From: Undibacterium piscinae
GTDB lineage: Bacteria; Pseudomonadota; Gammaproteobacteria; Burkholderiales; Burkholderiaceae_D
Reading direction: 5' to 3'
Assembly: GCA_003970805.2 (NCBI GenBank)
Contig: CP051152.1
Span: forward strand, 2,232,001-2,296,000
Length of the DNA stretch: 64,000 nucleotides
Shown piece after piece: positions 49,321 through 59,900 of this stretch. A program made the position numbers and the translations under genes. Position 1 is the first letter of the stretch. The number at the start of each line of letters is the position of its first letter. Under the pieces are notes generated by a model, which was not told where the DNA came from, ran no database searches, and saw only the letters and a program-made list of their open reading frames with translations.

Positions 49321-49705
49321 GGCTTTGCTAGAACTGCAGTTAATGCGCTATTTAATAAATGGTGTAGTCGCAACCATGGTGCACTTTGGAGTACTGCAGT
49401 TCAATCTCAAGTTATTGCATATACCATCTGCCGGCATAGCTAATTTTATCGCCGCATTTTTTGGTATTACGGTCTCTTTTCTTGGTAGTCGCTACTATGT
49501 ATTTCAAGATCATCAGCAAACACTGTTAACGCAAGCGAGCAAGTTCCTTGCCCTGTATGCGATTATTGCCTGTTTTCACGGCTTACTCCTCTACGTCTGG
49601 AGTGATCTTTGGGGCTATGATTATCGTATAGGCTTCTTACTTGCTACGGCACTTCAGGTATCGCTAAGCTACATTGGCAACAAATTTTTGGTATTTAAAA
49701 AATGA
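49295..49705 (+). CDS. GtrA-family membrane protein
   Basis: 136 residues with four membrane helices ('LMRYLINGVVATMVHFGVLQ', 'GIANFIAAFFGITVSFLGSR', 'FLALYAIIACFHGLLLYVW', 'YIGNKFLVFKK' at the end). GtrA proteins are thought to flip polyprenyl-linked sugars across the inner membrane. An internal start at 49343 would remove the overlap with the GT2 gene. Its stop overlaps the next gene (ATGA). Confidence 0.88.
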   Translation: MRTQVLRFKALLELQLMRYLINGVVATMVHFGVLQFNLKLLHIPSAGIANFIAAFFGITVSFLGSRYYVFQDHQQTLLTQASKFLALYAIIACFHGLLLYVWSDLWGYDYRIGFLLATALQVSLSYIGNKFLVFKK

Positions 49706-50328
49706 AAAAAATCTTCTGGGCATTACTCAGCACGACACTATTTATCAGCGTATTGCTGCTTACATATTGGCTGCACGTCAATTACTTCAAAGTCGATGTG
49801 GTGCTATACAGTTCTCTTGCCGACGCGCTGATGGCAACAGTCTTAGTCTCTGTGCCCTTATATTTATGGCAGAGATTAAATATTTTTAATCACTTTGAAA
49901 AATTACAGTTATCTTTCATTTGGCTGCTAGGCGGTTATATTTTTGCAATTTCTATCCCTACCGTAATAGACCGATCCTTATCCTTTTACATATTAGAAAA
50001 GATACAGCAGCGAGGCGGCGGCATACAGTTTGCAAAATTTGAAGAAATATTCACCAAAGAATACGTTAAAGAACATCGTCTGGTCGATGTGCGCCTGACA
50101 GAACAACAGGCGTCTGGCACTATAAAAATTGAGAACGGTTGCGTCATGCTAACTGAGCGAGGTACACAATTAGCCAACGCCAGTAGATTTTTCAGACGCA
50201 ATCTTTTGCCAAAACAACGTCTTCTCATGGGTAAATACACAGACGATCTAGTAAATCCTTTTCTTCATAGTGAAAAGGCCTCTGAATACGAATGTATAAA
50301 TACACAGGTTCAACTTAATAGTCATTAA
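49702..50328 (+). CDS. Unknown membrane protein coupled to GtrA
   Basis: 208 residues. Three hydrophobic helices (about 5-25, 38-55, 70-92) precede a soluble C-terminal half of about 110 residues ('FEEIFTKEYVKEHRLVDVRL', 'GCVMLTERGTQLANASRFFR') whose 'LTERG' pattern resembles the wing of small winged-helix folds. Its ATG overlaps the gtrA stop, so it is translated with the GT2-GtrA pair. No family name comes to mind; probably an accessory to lipid-linked sugar transfer. Confidence 0.65.
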   Translation: MKKIFWALLSTTLFISVLLLTYWLHVNYFKVDVVLYSSLADALMATVLVSVPLYLWQRLNIFNHFEKLQLSFIWLLGGYIFAISIPTVIDRSLSFYILEKIQQRGGGIQFAKFEEIFTKEYVKEHRLVDVRLTEQQASGTIKIENGCVMLTERGTQLANASRFFRRNLLPKQRLLMGKYTDDLVNPFLHSEKASEYECINTQVQLNSH

Positions 50329-50650
50329 ACCACTTCAAAATTATGCATTTTATGTTGTGAGAGGGTATCGGACAATATCGCAATATTCTCTTTCGCATAA
50401 TCAATTCATCGTATTTTAATTTCAATACTCCAGAATAATTTAATCGATACCTGTCTTTCCCACTAAACTTAGAACAGCAATTCAATATAGCTAAGGCTTC
50501 AACGTATGTTGATTAAATTGCTCAAAAAAACCGACAGCCAATTGCAAATCCATTTTCGTTAAAGTTTTCTTTTATTTCCTTTAGACTTTATCGATTTCCC
50601 AAGCAAACATTTACCCCCAAATTTATGACAGGTTCTGAAAGCTTTACATT
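50329..50650. other. AT-rich gap before the GT-C pair
   Basis: 322 bp without a gene; very AT-rich and likely contains a promoter for the following genes. No terminator, repeat or mobile-element remnant recognised. Confidence 0.45.
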
Positions 50651-52015
50651 GTGAGCATCAATAGAAAAATATGGGGCACTGCTTCATACGGAAACGCAAA
50701 ATTCAATATTATTTTTGTGGTTTTTTTTACAATTTTACTAGCTACTGCCTGCTGTCTTCATATATACGAAGACAACTTAAATGGCCCACCAATCCGATCC
50801 GATGGATTTGGTTACAACTCTTATCTTTCTTCTATTTTTATCGATGGAGATTTGTCTTTTCACTCCGCTCTAACGGAAGTATCGGACGATGATTTGGCAA
50901 GTAAAGCCTATGGACTTGGTCCGCATCCTACTACCGGTAAAATGTTCACCAAATACCTCCCTGGAACGGCTTTACTTGCAACACCTTTTTTTATCGCCGC
51001 AGACGTATTTGCTAAATTATACAAATTCCCGCGGACCGGATATTCAACACCCTATCAAGTCGCCAATATATTATCTGGGATTTTTTATCTGTGTATCGGC
51101 ATGCTTGCAATTTACACTACTTTGCGACGAAAATATCCATCGCAAATTGCGGGGATGGTTCTCTTACTAGTGACATTTGCCACCAATGTATTCCATTACG
51201 CAACTTATGATGGTTCTTTTTCGCATATATATTCGTTTGCTATTATTTCCATTTATACACTATTACTCGACCAATATAGAAACTCCAGCCCAAACCGCGA
51301 TACCTATTACCTAATTGGCTTAGGGATTGCGATAGGCTTAATCGCCATGATCCGGTTACCCAACGCAATTTTAGGGATTTTGGCGCTTGGTTTAATCGTA
51401 GAAAAAAATCTGAAATTAGAAAGCAGAATACATCTATTCCAACATCTCGCAATTTTTGGAATCGCCGCATTTATAAGCACAATGCCACTATTCGCGTACT
51501 GGTATAGAACTAGTGGTAGTTTTATATTCAACTCTTATGCGGCATTCCCGCCAAAAAACGGCAAGCTAGAAGGATTTAACTGGACTAAACCAGAAATTTT
51601 TAAATTTCTGTTTAGTATCGATCGAGGTCTATTTTTTTGGTCACCTGTTACATTACTAGGCTTTTTAGGGCTACCGTCATTGCTCAAGCGCGACCACGTT
51701 TTTCCTGGACTGATTACCTTGGTACTAGCTGTTCATATTTATATTTGCTCCAGTTGGTGGACTTGGTCTTTCGGTGCAAGTTTTGCTTGCAGACCGTTTG
51801 TAGACCTGATGCCCTTAGTATCAGTACCTCTAGCAACCAGCATCGTAACTATTAGAAAAAAATGGGGAGCACGTTGGACCTGGGCGCTTATTTTCTGTTT
51901 TATTTCTATTAATTTAATATTAATGTATTCGTATTGGCATAGCTATATTCCATATACAGGAACTACTCTCAAAACACTTGAAAATTTACCAATGAATTTT
52001 GGAATTGAATACTGA
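50651..52015 (+). CDS. Polytopic membrane protein, probable GT-C glycosyltransferase
   Basis: 454 residues from GTG 50651, about ten to eleven membrane helices. The first periplasmic loop has Asp-containing 'PPIRSDGFGYNSYLSSIFID', where GT-C enzymes of the PMT/ArnT type place their catalytic Asp. Later 'SSWWTWSFGASFACRPFVDL' is a conserved periplasmic segment in related uncharacterised proteins. Such enzymes take sugar from polyprenyl phosphate donors. The next gene starts 10 nt downstream. Substrate unknown. Confidence 0.7.
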   Translation: MSINRKIWGTASYGNAKFNIIFVVFFTILLATACCLHIYEDNLNGPPIRSDGFGYNSYLSSIFIDGDLSFHSALTEVSDDDLASKAYGLGPHPTTGKMFTKYLPGTALLATPFFIAADVFAKLYKFPRTGYSTPYQVANILSGIFYLCIGMLAIYTTLRRKYPSQIAGMVLLLVTFATNVFHYATYDGSFSHIYSFAIISIYTLLLDQYRNSSPNRDTYYLIGLGIAIGLIAMIRLPNAILGILALGLIVEKNLKLESRIHLFQHLAIFGIAAFISTMPLFAYWYRTSGSFIFNSYAAFPPKNGKLEGFNWTKPEIFKFLFSIDRGLFFWSPVTLLGFLGLPSLLKRDHVFPGLITLVLAVHIYICSSWWTWSFGASFACRPFVDLMPLVSVPLATSIVTIRKKWGARWTWALIFCFISINLILMYSYWHSYIPYTGTTLKTLENLPMNFGIEY

Positions 52016-52025
52016 TAGAAGATTG

Positions 52026-54110
52026 ATGAAAAAACTTAACGATAACGCCGCAATTGAAAAAAGAATCGACATGTTAAAGGCCTTACAATCAAACTGGTTT
52101 GCCTTATTGTTCCTTATCCTAGGATTTTTCGCCTACGGCTTACCCGCTGTCGATTACTTTACGGCAGTGCCTGGTGATATCGGTGACGCTCGTTTTAATA
52201 GTGTCATTCTGGAACACCTATTTCAATGGCTGACGCAAAAAGGAACTTCTTTATGGAGCCCTACATTTTTTTATCCGTTTAGGGGTGTACTGGCATTCAG
52301 TGACAATCATTTTGGGTCAGCTTTCGCCTATATCTTATTTCGTAGCTTGGGGGCGGGACGCGAAGTAGCTTTTGATAGCTGGTTTCTCGTCGGTATAAGC
52401 TTAAATATTATTTGTTCCTACCTGGTGATAAAACGACTAGGCTTAAATGGTTTTTCGGCAGCGGCGGGCGCCTTTGCGTTTACGTTTGCATTACCTGTTT
52501 TGGCGCAAGAAAGTCACGCGCAATTGACCTATCGTTTTGCCATTCCTCTTGCCTATTATGCATTTTTTGAGATGCTGGAAACCAAGCGACTCTTTCCGTT
52601 TTGGCGCGTCGCCTTCTGGACGGCAGTCCAGTTTTTTTGCTCTATCTATTTAGGGATTTTCTTAATCTATTTATTGATAGCCAGTTTTTGCGGGGTGTTT
52701 TTTTGGAGTCGTGCAAGTAATTTTTTTCAAGAAATGCGGGTATCAATAGTCCGAGAACCGATCCATAAAAAAATTGCTTTTATAGCCATTCTTGCAATTT
52801 CTACGATTGCTGTAAGCTACTTACTCTATCGATACCAGTCGATTAGCGCATCGTATGGATTTAAACGCTCTCCGAGCGAAATTATGGCTACGCTGCCCAG
52901 AATCTCCAGTTATTTTCTCGCAGATCATTCTAGACTGAGCTCTTGGATCGGTGGTTTCGTCACTGATATTCCCATGCGCCACGAACATCAAATGTTTTTT
53001 GGGGCTGGAATATGGGCGCTAAGCATTTATGGTGCGGCGGTCGCATGGAGTAAGTCGGAAATGAAGCAACTTGCAAAAATCGCGCTGTTCACCTTCGTTT
53101 TCATGTTTTTATTTACGCTGAACCTAGGAGGCATTTCTTTATACCGTGCAATATCCTACCTTCCTGGCTTGAGTGCAGTCAGAGCGGTTACCCGGATTGC
53201 GCTCGTAATGCTCATGCCTATTTCCATTTTAGTAGCGATAGGCACGCAGCAACTTTGGAATAAGATAGACATCAAAAATATGAGTGCAAAACTTGTGTTC
53301 GCCCTTATTATCATAATTTTACTAGGCGCTGAAGTTGTCACATACAAGATATACAATACGTCGATCGCAGTTTGGGCTGCGCAACAAACCGCACTCAAAA
53401 ATAAATTAACGATGCCATTAACCGCGGATACAATTTTATATGTTTCAGGAAAAAGTTCCGACCCAAGTTTTGTCACAGAGCTTGATGGGATGATTTTGGC
53501 GCAAGATATGCGGCACCCCACCTTAAATGGGTACTCCGGGAATGCACCGCCGAATTATTTAGACCCATCGCCTTGTACGTCATTCCATAACCGTATCAAT
53601 GCCTATGCCAAGTTCCAAGAGCTGCCACTTGCCGCGGCAAACGTATTAGCCGCACGTGTGATGGTTGTTGCGCTGGAAAACTGCGAGCATGAACCTATTA
53701 TTGCTGGATCAGGGAAGATCGCAGCTTCGCAAGCAGAACATATACAACTGTCTCTAAGCGATATAACACTTGATCAGAGTTTTTTAAAAACCAAACTTAG
53801 TATTCAAAATAACTCCGAAGCTGATTTCAATACATTACGCAGTGACGGTCCCGCTTTACGGGTGTCGTGGCGTTTCATTAACGAAAAATCAAAAAATCAA
53901 GAACTGAACGCGAATTGGGAACCAAGACAGGATATGGCACTTACCATCGCACCGAAAACAAGTGCTTCAATTGATTTGCTTGCAATACTCCCATCGCTAC
54001 CAGGTAATTACCAATTCCAAGTATCCATGGTACAAGATGGGGTCGAATGGTTTCATAACATGGGAATGAAAATCGTGAGTACCCCAATTACGGTAACCAC
54101 TACAAAATAG
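52026..54110 (+). CDS. Large GT-C-like membrane protein with a C-terminal beta domain
   Basis: 694 residues from ATG 52026 (a start at 51999 would overlap the previous gene). About eleven membrane helices; the first loop holds 'TAVPGDIGDARFNSVILEHL', with Asp residues placed as in GT-C active sites. After about residue 480 the protein is soluble and periplasmic; the last about 110 residues ('LRVSWRFINEKSKNQEL', 'LPGNYQFQVSMVQDGVEWFH') are an immunoglobulin-like fold seen at the end of some polysaccharide enzymes. Its role is likely sugar transfer on the periplasmic side. Confidence 0.7.
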   Translation: MKKLNDNAAIEKRIDMLKALQSNWFALLFLILGFFAYGLPAVDYFTAVPGDIGDARFNSVILEHLFQWLTQKGTSLWSPTFFYPFRGVLAFSDNHFGSAFAYILFRSLGAGREVAFDSWFLVGISLNIICSYLVIKRLGLNGFSAAAGAFAFTFALPVLAQESHAQLTYRFAIPLAYYAFFEMLETKRLFPFWRVAFWTAVQFFCSIYLGIFLIYLLIASFCGVFFWSRASNFFQEMRVSIVREPIHKKIAFIAILAISTIAVSYLLYRYQSISASYGFKRSPSEIMATLPRISSYFLADHSRLSSWIGGFVTDIPMRHEHQMFFGAGIWALSIYGAAVAWSKSEMKQLAKIALFTFVFMFLFTLNLGGISLYRAISYLPGLSAVRAVTRIALVMLMPISILVAIGTQQLWNKIDIKNMSAKLVFALIIIILLGAEVVTYKIYNTSIAVWAAQQTALKNKLTMPLTADTILYVSGKSSDPSFVTELDGMILAQDMRHPTLNGYSGNAPPNYLDPSPCTSFHNRINAYAKFQELPLAAANVLAARVMVVALENCEHEPIIAGSGKIAASQAEHIQLSLSDITLDQSFLKTKLSIQNNSEADFNTLRSDGPALRVSWRFINEKSKNQELNANWEPRQDMALTIAPKTSASIDLLAILPSLPGNYQFQVSMVQDGVEWFHNMGMKIVSTPITVTTTK

Positions 54111-54159
54111 CCAATAAAATCATTACAGCTTATAATCCTCTATTTATATTATTACTTAA

Positions 54160-56065
<1,906 letters not shown>

Positions 56066-56066
<1 letters not shown>

Positions 56067-57208
56067 TGCGTGTCGCGTTCAATGCAACAGCCCTTCTGTC
56101 ACCACTTACTGGGATAGGACAATACAGCGCTCATTTGGCTATGGGATTGGCGGCGCATAAAGATATAGAACCCGAGTTTTTTTATGGCGCTTTCTGGGGC
56201 AAAGAAGTTCGCAGCGCGCCACTGCCGGCCGCAGCATCTTTACTACCTTGGATACGCAGTAAAGTACCATTTTCTTATGCGCTAAGACGCGTCATCCAGA
56301 ACCAGCGCTTTTCATCTCATACTAGGGGTGGTCGCTTTGATATTTACCATGAACCAAACATCCTTCCCTTACCATTTGATGGTTTGACGGTTGTAACGGT
56401 GCATGATTTATCTTGGATACGCTTTCCTCAGATGCATCCTCCAGAGCGCGTACGGGCAATGGACAAGTATTTTGAGTCAGGACTGAATCGTGCTTCGATG
56501 ATACTGACAGACTCTCACTTTGTAAAACGTGAGCTGATAGACGTTTTTGGTGTGTCCCCTAAGCGGATACGTCCTATTGCACTAGGCGTAGAGTCGTTGT
56601 TCACCCCTCTGACCGCGGATGCAACGATGCCAGTACTACAACAACACTCCTTAATCCATGGAGAGTATTTGCTCGCAGTAGGTACAATTGAGCCCAGAAA
56701 AAACCTGCAAGTGGCTTTACAGGCCTTCATGCAATTAGCTCCTGCGATACGCAAACGTTATCCGCTCGTATTGGTCGGAATGAAAGGTTGGCATACATCA
56801 GAACTGGAACAAAAAATTGCTCCAATGATACAATCTGGTGAAGTACGTCAATTGGGGTATCTATCACGCGAAGATCTTGCCAAAGTCATCGCGGGAGCAT
56901 TAACCTTGATTTACCCTTCAGTTTATGAAGGTTTTGGGCTGCCACCACTTGAAGCTATGGCGTGTGGGGTACCTGTCATCGCCGCGAATGTCTCATCGAT
57001 CCCCGAGGTAATAGGTGACACTGGTTTGCTAATAGACGATCCGCATGACGTATCTGCTTTAACAGAAGCAATTCAGAATATGGTAATGGATCCAAAAACC
57101 AGAAAAGACTTGTCTGAAAAGGCTTTAACTAGAAGCAGATTATTCACATGGGATCAATGTGTCACTCAAACAATCGATACGTACCAAAAAATACGTCTTG
57201 CCAACTAA
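56066..57208 (+). CDS. GT4 glycosyltransferase
   Basis: 380 residues from ATG 56066, sharing one base with the rmd stop. GT-B fold: 'MRVAFNATALLSPLTGIGQY', 'FDIYHEPNILPLPFDGLT', 'LLAVGTIEPRKNLQVALQAF', 'PSVYEGFGLPPLEAMACGVP' with the E-x7-E type donor site. It resembles mannosyl/rhamnosyl transferases of O-antigen loci; following gmd and rmd, a D-rhamnose donor is likely but inferred. Confidence 0.86.
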
Positions 57209-57238
57209 AATACTTACAATAAACAATACGGTTCACTG

Positions 57239-58453
57239 ATGATATTGCGATTTTTGGGAGCACAGTGGATAGCCGTAGGTTTTATTGGCGCAGTATCTTT
57301 TGCCATAAGCGTCTTGGTCGCCCGTATGCTAGGCCCAGATCAGTTTGGTCTTTATGCGATCGCCTTATCAGTCGGTGCAATCGTCGCCATCTTGGCGGAT
57401 GGCGGTTTTGCTAAGCTATTGCAACGTGAACGTGCACGATCAAGCGCTACATTAACCGAATTATTACCAAAATTACCGGGGCTGGCATATGGCCATGCGC
57501 TATTGGTCATACTTACTCTTTCATTTTTTTCGGTAATACTTTCCCCCACATATGCATTAACTTCGTTAGCCACCATCTGGTTCTTTGGTACTGTTGCGTT
57601 AAATCAATTTGGTCTGGCTATCTTAAGAGGCGATGGTCGTTTGGTGCGAGATGCTTCGTGGCAAATAGGTAATCGCAGTTTCACTGCAGTTTGCGCTGCT
57701 CTCGCATTATTACTAGGAGCGAGCCACCCATGGCAAGTATTAATGGCACAATTTATCGGTGCCAGCGCTTTTGGTTTTTTAGTCGTACGCTACCTTCGGG
57801 TTAGCCCTCTATTCAACTTATCACCAAAAGTTTACCAAGCGTTATTGCCGTTTATCTGGCTTGATTTAGCAACAACACTTCATTTAAGAGTAGATATGGT
57901 TCTTTTTCAATTTTTGGATTTACCAAAAATTGAGGTTGGCCAGTATGGAGTCGCTTACCGTCTAATTGATGCAACACTTTTACTCGCATCTCCAGTAGGT
58001 TTAATTTTATTCCGCCGCTTCCGGCAAAATGTCATTTTACCATCAAAAATCATTAAAGAAATATTGCCTGCTTTGATAGTAGCAACCTTAATTGGCATGG
58101 GGTTATTATTTCTACTATGGCTTTTTAGCAATGAACTTGTCGCCCTCACCTATGGCCCGGCATATCAAGGCGCAGGCACCTTACTTTTAGTTCTAGGTGG
58201 GGCACTTGTCTTTCTCTTACCAAATGGCGTGTTAAATCAAGCCGCCTTAGCGTTAGGACTAGAGCGATGGTTTGCGATTTCAGCATCAATCGCGGCATTA
58301 ATAAGTATTGTTGGAAACCTGCTGTTAATTCCAACTTATGGCATCATGGCCGCCGCATGGATGACGGTACTAACTGAAGCAATACTGGGTGCATGTCTTA
58401 CTGCGGGAATAATACTGCAGAGCAGACAATTAAAAGAAATTAAAGAGGAGTAG
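57239..58453 (+). CDS. Wzx-type polysaccharide flippase
   Basis: 404 residues, about twelve membrane helices, of the oligosaccharide flippase (MATE/MOP) family: 'SFAISVLVARMLGPDQFGLY' at the start, 'GVAYRLIDATLLLASPVGLI' in the middle. It would move undecaprenyl-linked repeat units across the inner membrane. No Wzy polymerase is certain nearby, and its presence contrasts with the dead Wzm fragment 13 kb upstream. A GT follows after 5 nt. Confidence 0.85.
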   Translation: MILRFLGAQWIAVGFIGAVSFAISVLVARMLGPDQFGLYAIALSVGAIVAILADGGFAKLLQRERARSSATLTELLPKLPGLAYGHALLVILTLSFFSVILSPTYALTSLATIWFFGTVALNQFGLAILRGDGRLVRDASWQIGNRSFTAVCAALALLLGASHPWQVLMAQFIGASAFGFLVVRYLRVSPLFNLSPKVYQALLPFIWLDLATTLHLRVDMVLFQFLDLPKIEVGQYGVAYRLIDATLLLASPVGLILFRRFRQNVILPSKIIKEILPALIVATLIGMGLLFLLWLFSNELVALTYGPAYQGAGTLLLVLGGALVFLLPNGVLNQAALALGLERWFAISASIAALISIVGNLLLIPTYGIMAAAWMTVLTEAILGACLTAGIILQSRQLKEIKEE

Positions 58454-58458
58454 TTCAA

Positions 58459-59601
58459 TTGAGTACATCAGTACTACATGTGTACCGTACCTATTTTCCC
58501 GACCCACCTGGAGGTTTGCAGGAGGCAATACGGCAGATTGCGCTATCAACTGGTGCACAAGGTGTCACGAATACGATATTTACGTTATCACCTCAACCTG
58601 AACCCAGTGTATTAATACGACCAGAGGCAACCGTGGTGCGCAGCCGCTCGTGGGCCGCGCCTGCGTCTTGCGATTTAGGTGGTACCGGAGCGTTTACAAC
58701 ATTTTCTCGCTTGGCAAAACAAGCTGATGTATTACATTACCTATTCCCCTGGCCATTCGCTGACGTATTGAATGCCACCATAAGACCTGATTGCCCGGCG
58801 GTCCTGACCTACATTTCTGATGTGGTACGCCAACGATGGTTAGGCGCAGCGTACGCGCCATTAATGTGGAAGACCATGCGTGAAATGCGCGTAATTGTAG
58901 CGAATTCTCCAGCGTATGCCAAAACCAGCCCGATTTTATCTCATCCAGATATTCGCGATAAAGTCAGAATTATCCCCTTAGGAATTGAAGAGGACTCCTA
59001 CCCCAAAGAAGGTGACGATGCAATTTTCGACCGTCTAAAACTTGGGACAGATGAAGTTTTTTTCTTGTTTATAGGGGTATTGCGTTATTACAAAGGTGCG
59101 CATTTTCTGATCCAAGCAGCAAAAAACCTCAAGGCAAAAGTGATCATCGCAGGCTCGGGTCCCGAAGGCGGGGCTCTGCAATCACTGGCAACCCAAATCG
59201 GCGCTGAGAATGTAGTCTTTGCTGGACAAGTTAGCGATGCGGAAAAAGTTGCATTAATTAAGAACTGCCGGGCATTGGTACTGCCGTCACACTTACGCTC
59301 CGAAGCCTACGGAATGGTATTGGTGGAAGCGGCTATGTTTTCCCGCCCTATGATTTCTTGTGAAATCGGCACTGGTACTTCGTATGTGAATTCGCACGAA
59401 GAAACTGGCTTTGTAGTCGCTCCGGAATCTACAGAACAATTAACACAAGCAATGAATACGCTGTTAGCGGATGAAGGATTGGCAAACAATTTGGGAAAAG
59501 CGGCAAGAGAGCGTTACGAGCGACTTTTTTCCGGTCCTGCATTAGGCAAAGCCTATGCAGCGTTGTTTCGTGAAGTGTCCATTGACAATTTTGCTCTATA
59601 A
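58459..59601 (+). CDS. GT4 glycosyltransferase, TTG start
   Basis: 380 residues. Start is TTG 58459 with GAGGAG 8 nt upstream, which gives 'MSTSVLHVYRTYFPDPPGGL', a normal GT4 opening. Donor-site motifs: 'FLFIGVLRYYKGAHFLIQAA', 'IIAGSGPEGGALQSLA', 'PSHLRSEAYGMVLVEAAMFS'. Similar to WbpY/WbpZ-like transferases used in rhamnan synthesis, though acceptor and donor cannot be decided. Last plus-strand gene of the cluster. Confidence 0.86.
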   Translation: MSTSVLHVYRTYFPDPPGGLQEAIRQIALSTGAQGVTNTIFTLSPQPEPSVLIRPEATVVRSRSWAAPASCDLGGTGAFTTFSRLAKQADVLHYLFPWPFADVLNATIRPDCPAVLTYISDVVRQRWLGAAYAPLMWKTMREMRVIVANSPAYAKTSPILSHPDIRDKVRIIPLGIEEDSYPKEGDDAIFDRLKLGTDEVFFLFIGVLRYYKGAHFLIQAAKNLKAKVIIAGSGPEGGALQSLATQIGAENVVFAGQVSDAEKVALIKNCRALVLPSHLRSEAYGMVLVEAAMFSRPMISCEIGTGTSYVNSHEETGFVVAPESTEQLTQAMNTLLADEGLANNLGKAARERYERLFSGPALGKAYAALFREVSIDNFAL

Positions 59602-59728
59602 AATTTAATACGAATCAGATTCAACTTTGCAGTTCTAATACCATGTTAATACGATTTCAACTGATCCATGAATACATCGTGTGGCGAACTGGACTTCTGC
59701 TATTTTCAGGGGCAATAAGTTAGATTAT

Positions 59729-59870
59729 GCATGCCTGTACGATATCCGCGGGACTAATGTTTTCGAAGCGCAGTTTTTTAGCCAGCAACTATCGGATCAG
59801 ACCATTCATATTCTCGTTTGCCTTGAGCGCCCTAGAGCAATATAGGGACCCGAAGAAATAGCCTGCATTG
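59729..59870 (-). mobile_element. IS30-family transposase remnant
   Basis: Minus-strand translation gives 'AGYFFGSLYCSRALKANENM' then 'NGLIR', a stop, and 'LLAKKLRFENISPADIVQA'. This matches the C-terminal IS30 pattern (NENTNGLIRQY-PK...F-NIS-AD). Only about 47 codons survive, with an internal stop. It lies in the about 300-bp gap between the plus-strand GT and the minus-strand membrane protein; the rest of that gap shows nothing I recognise. Terminal repeats were not seen. Confidence 0.75.
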
Positions 59871-59900
59871 AGAATTTTTTGGTGTGATTACCACTCGCTT

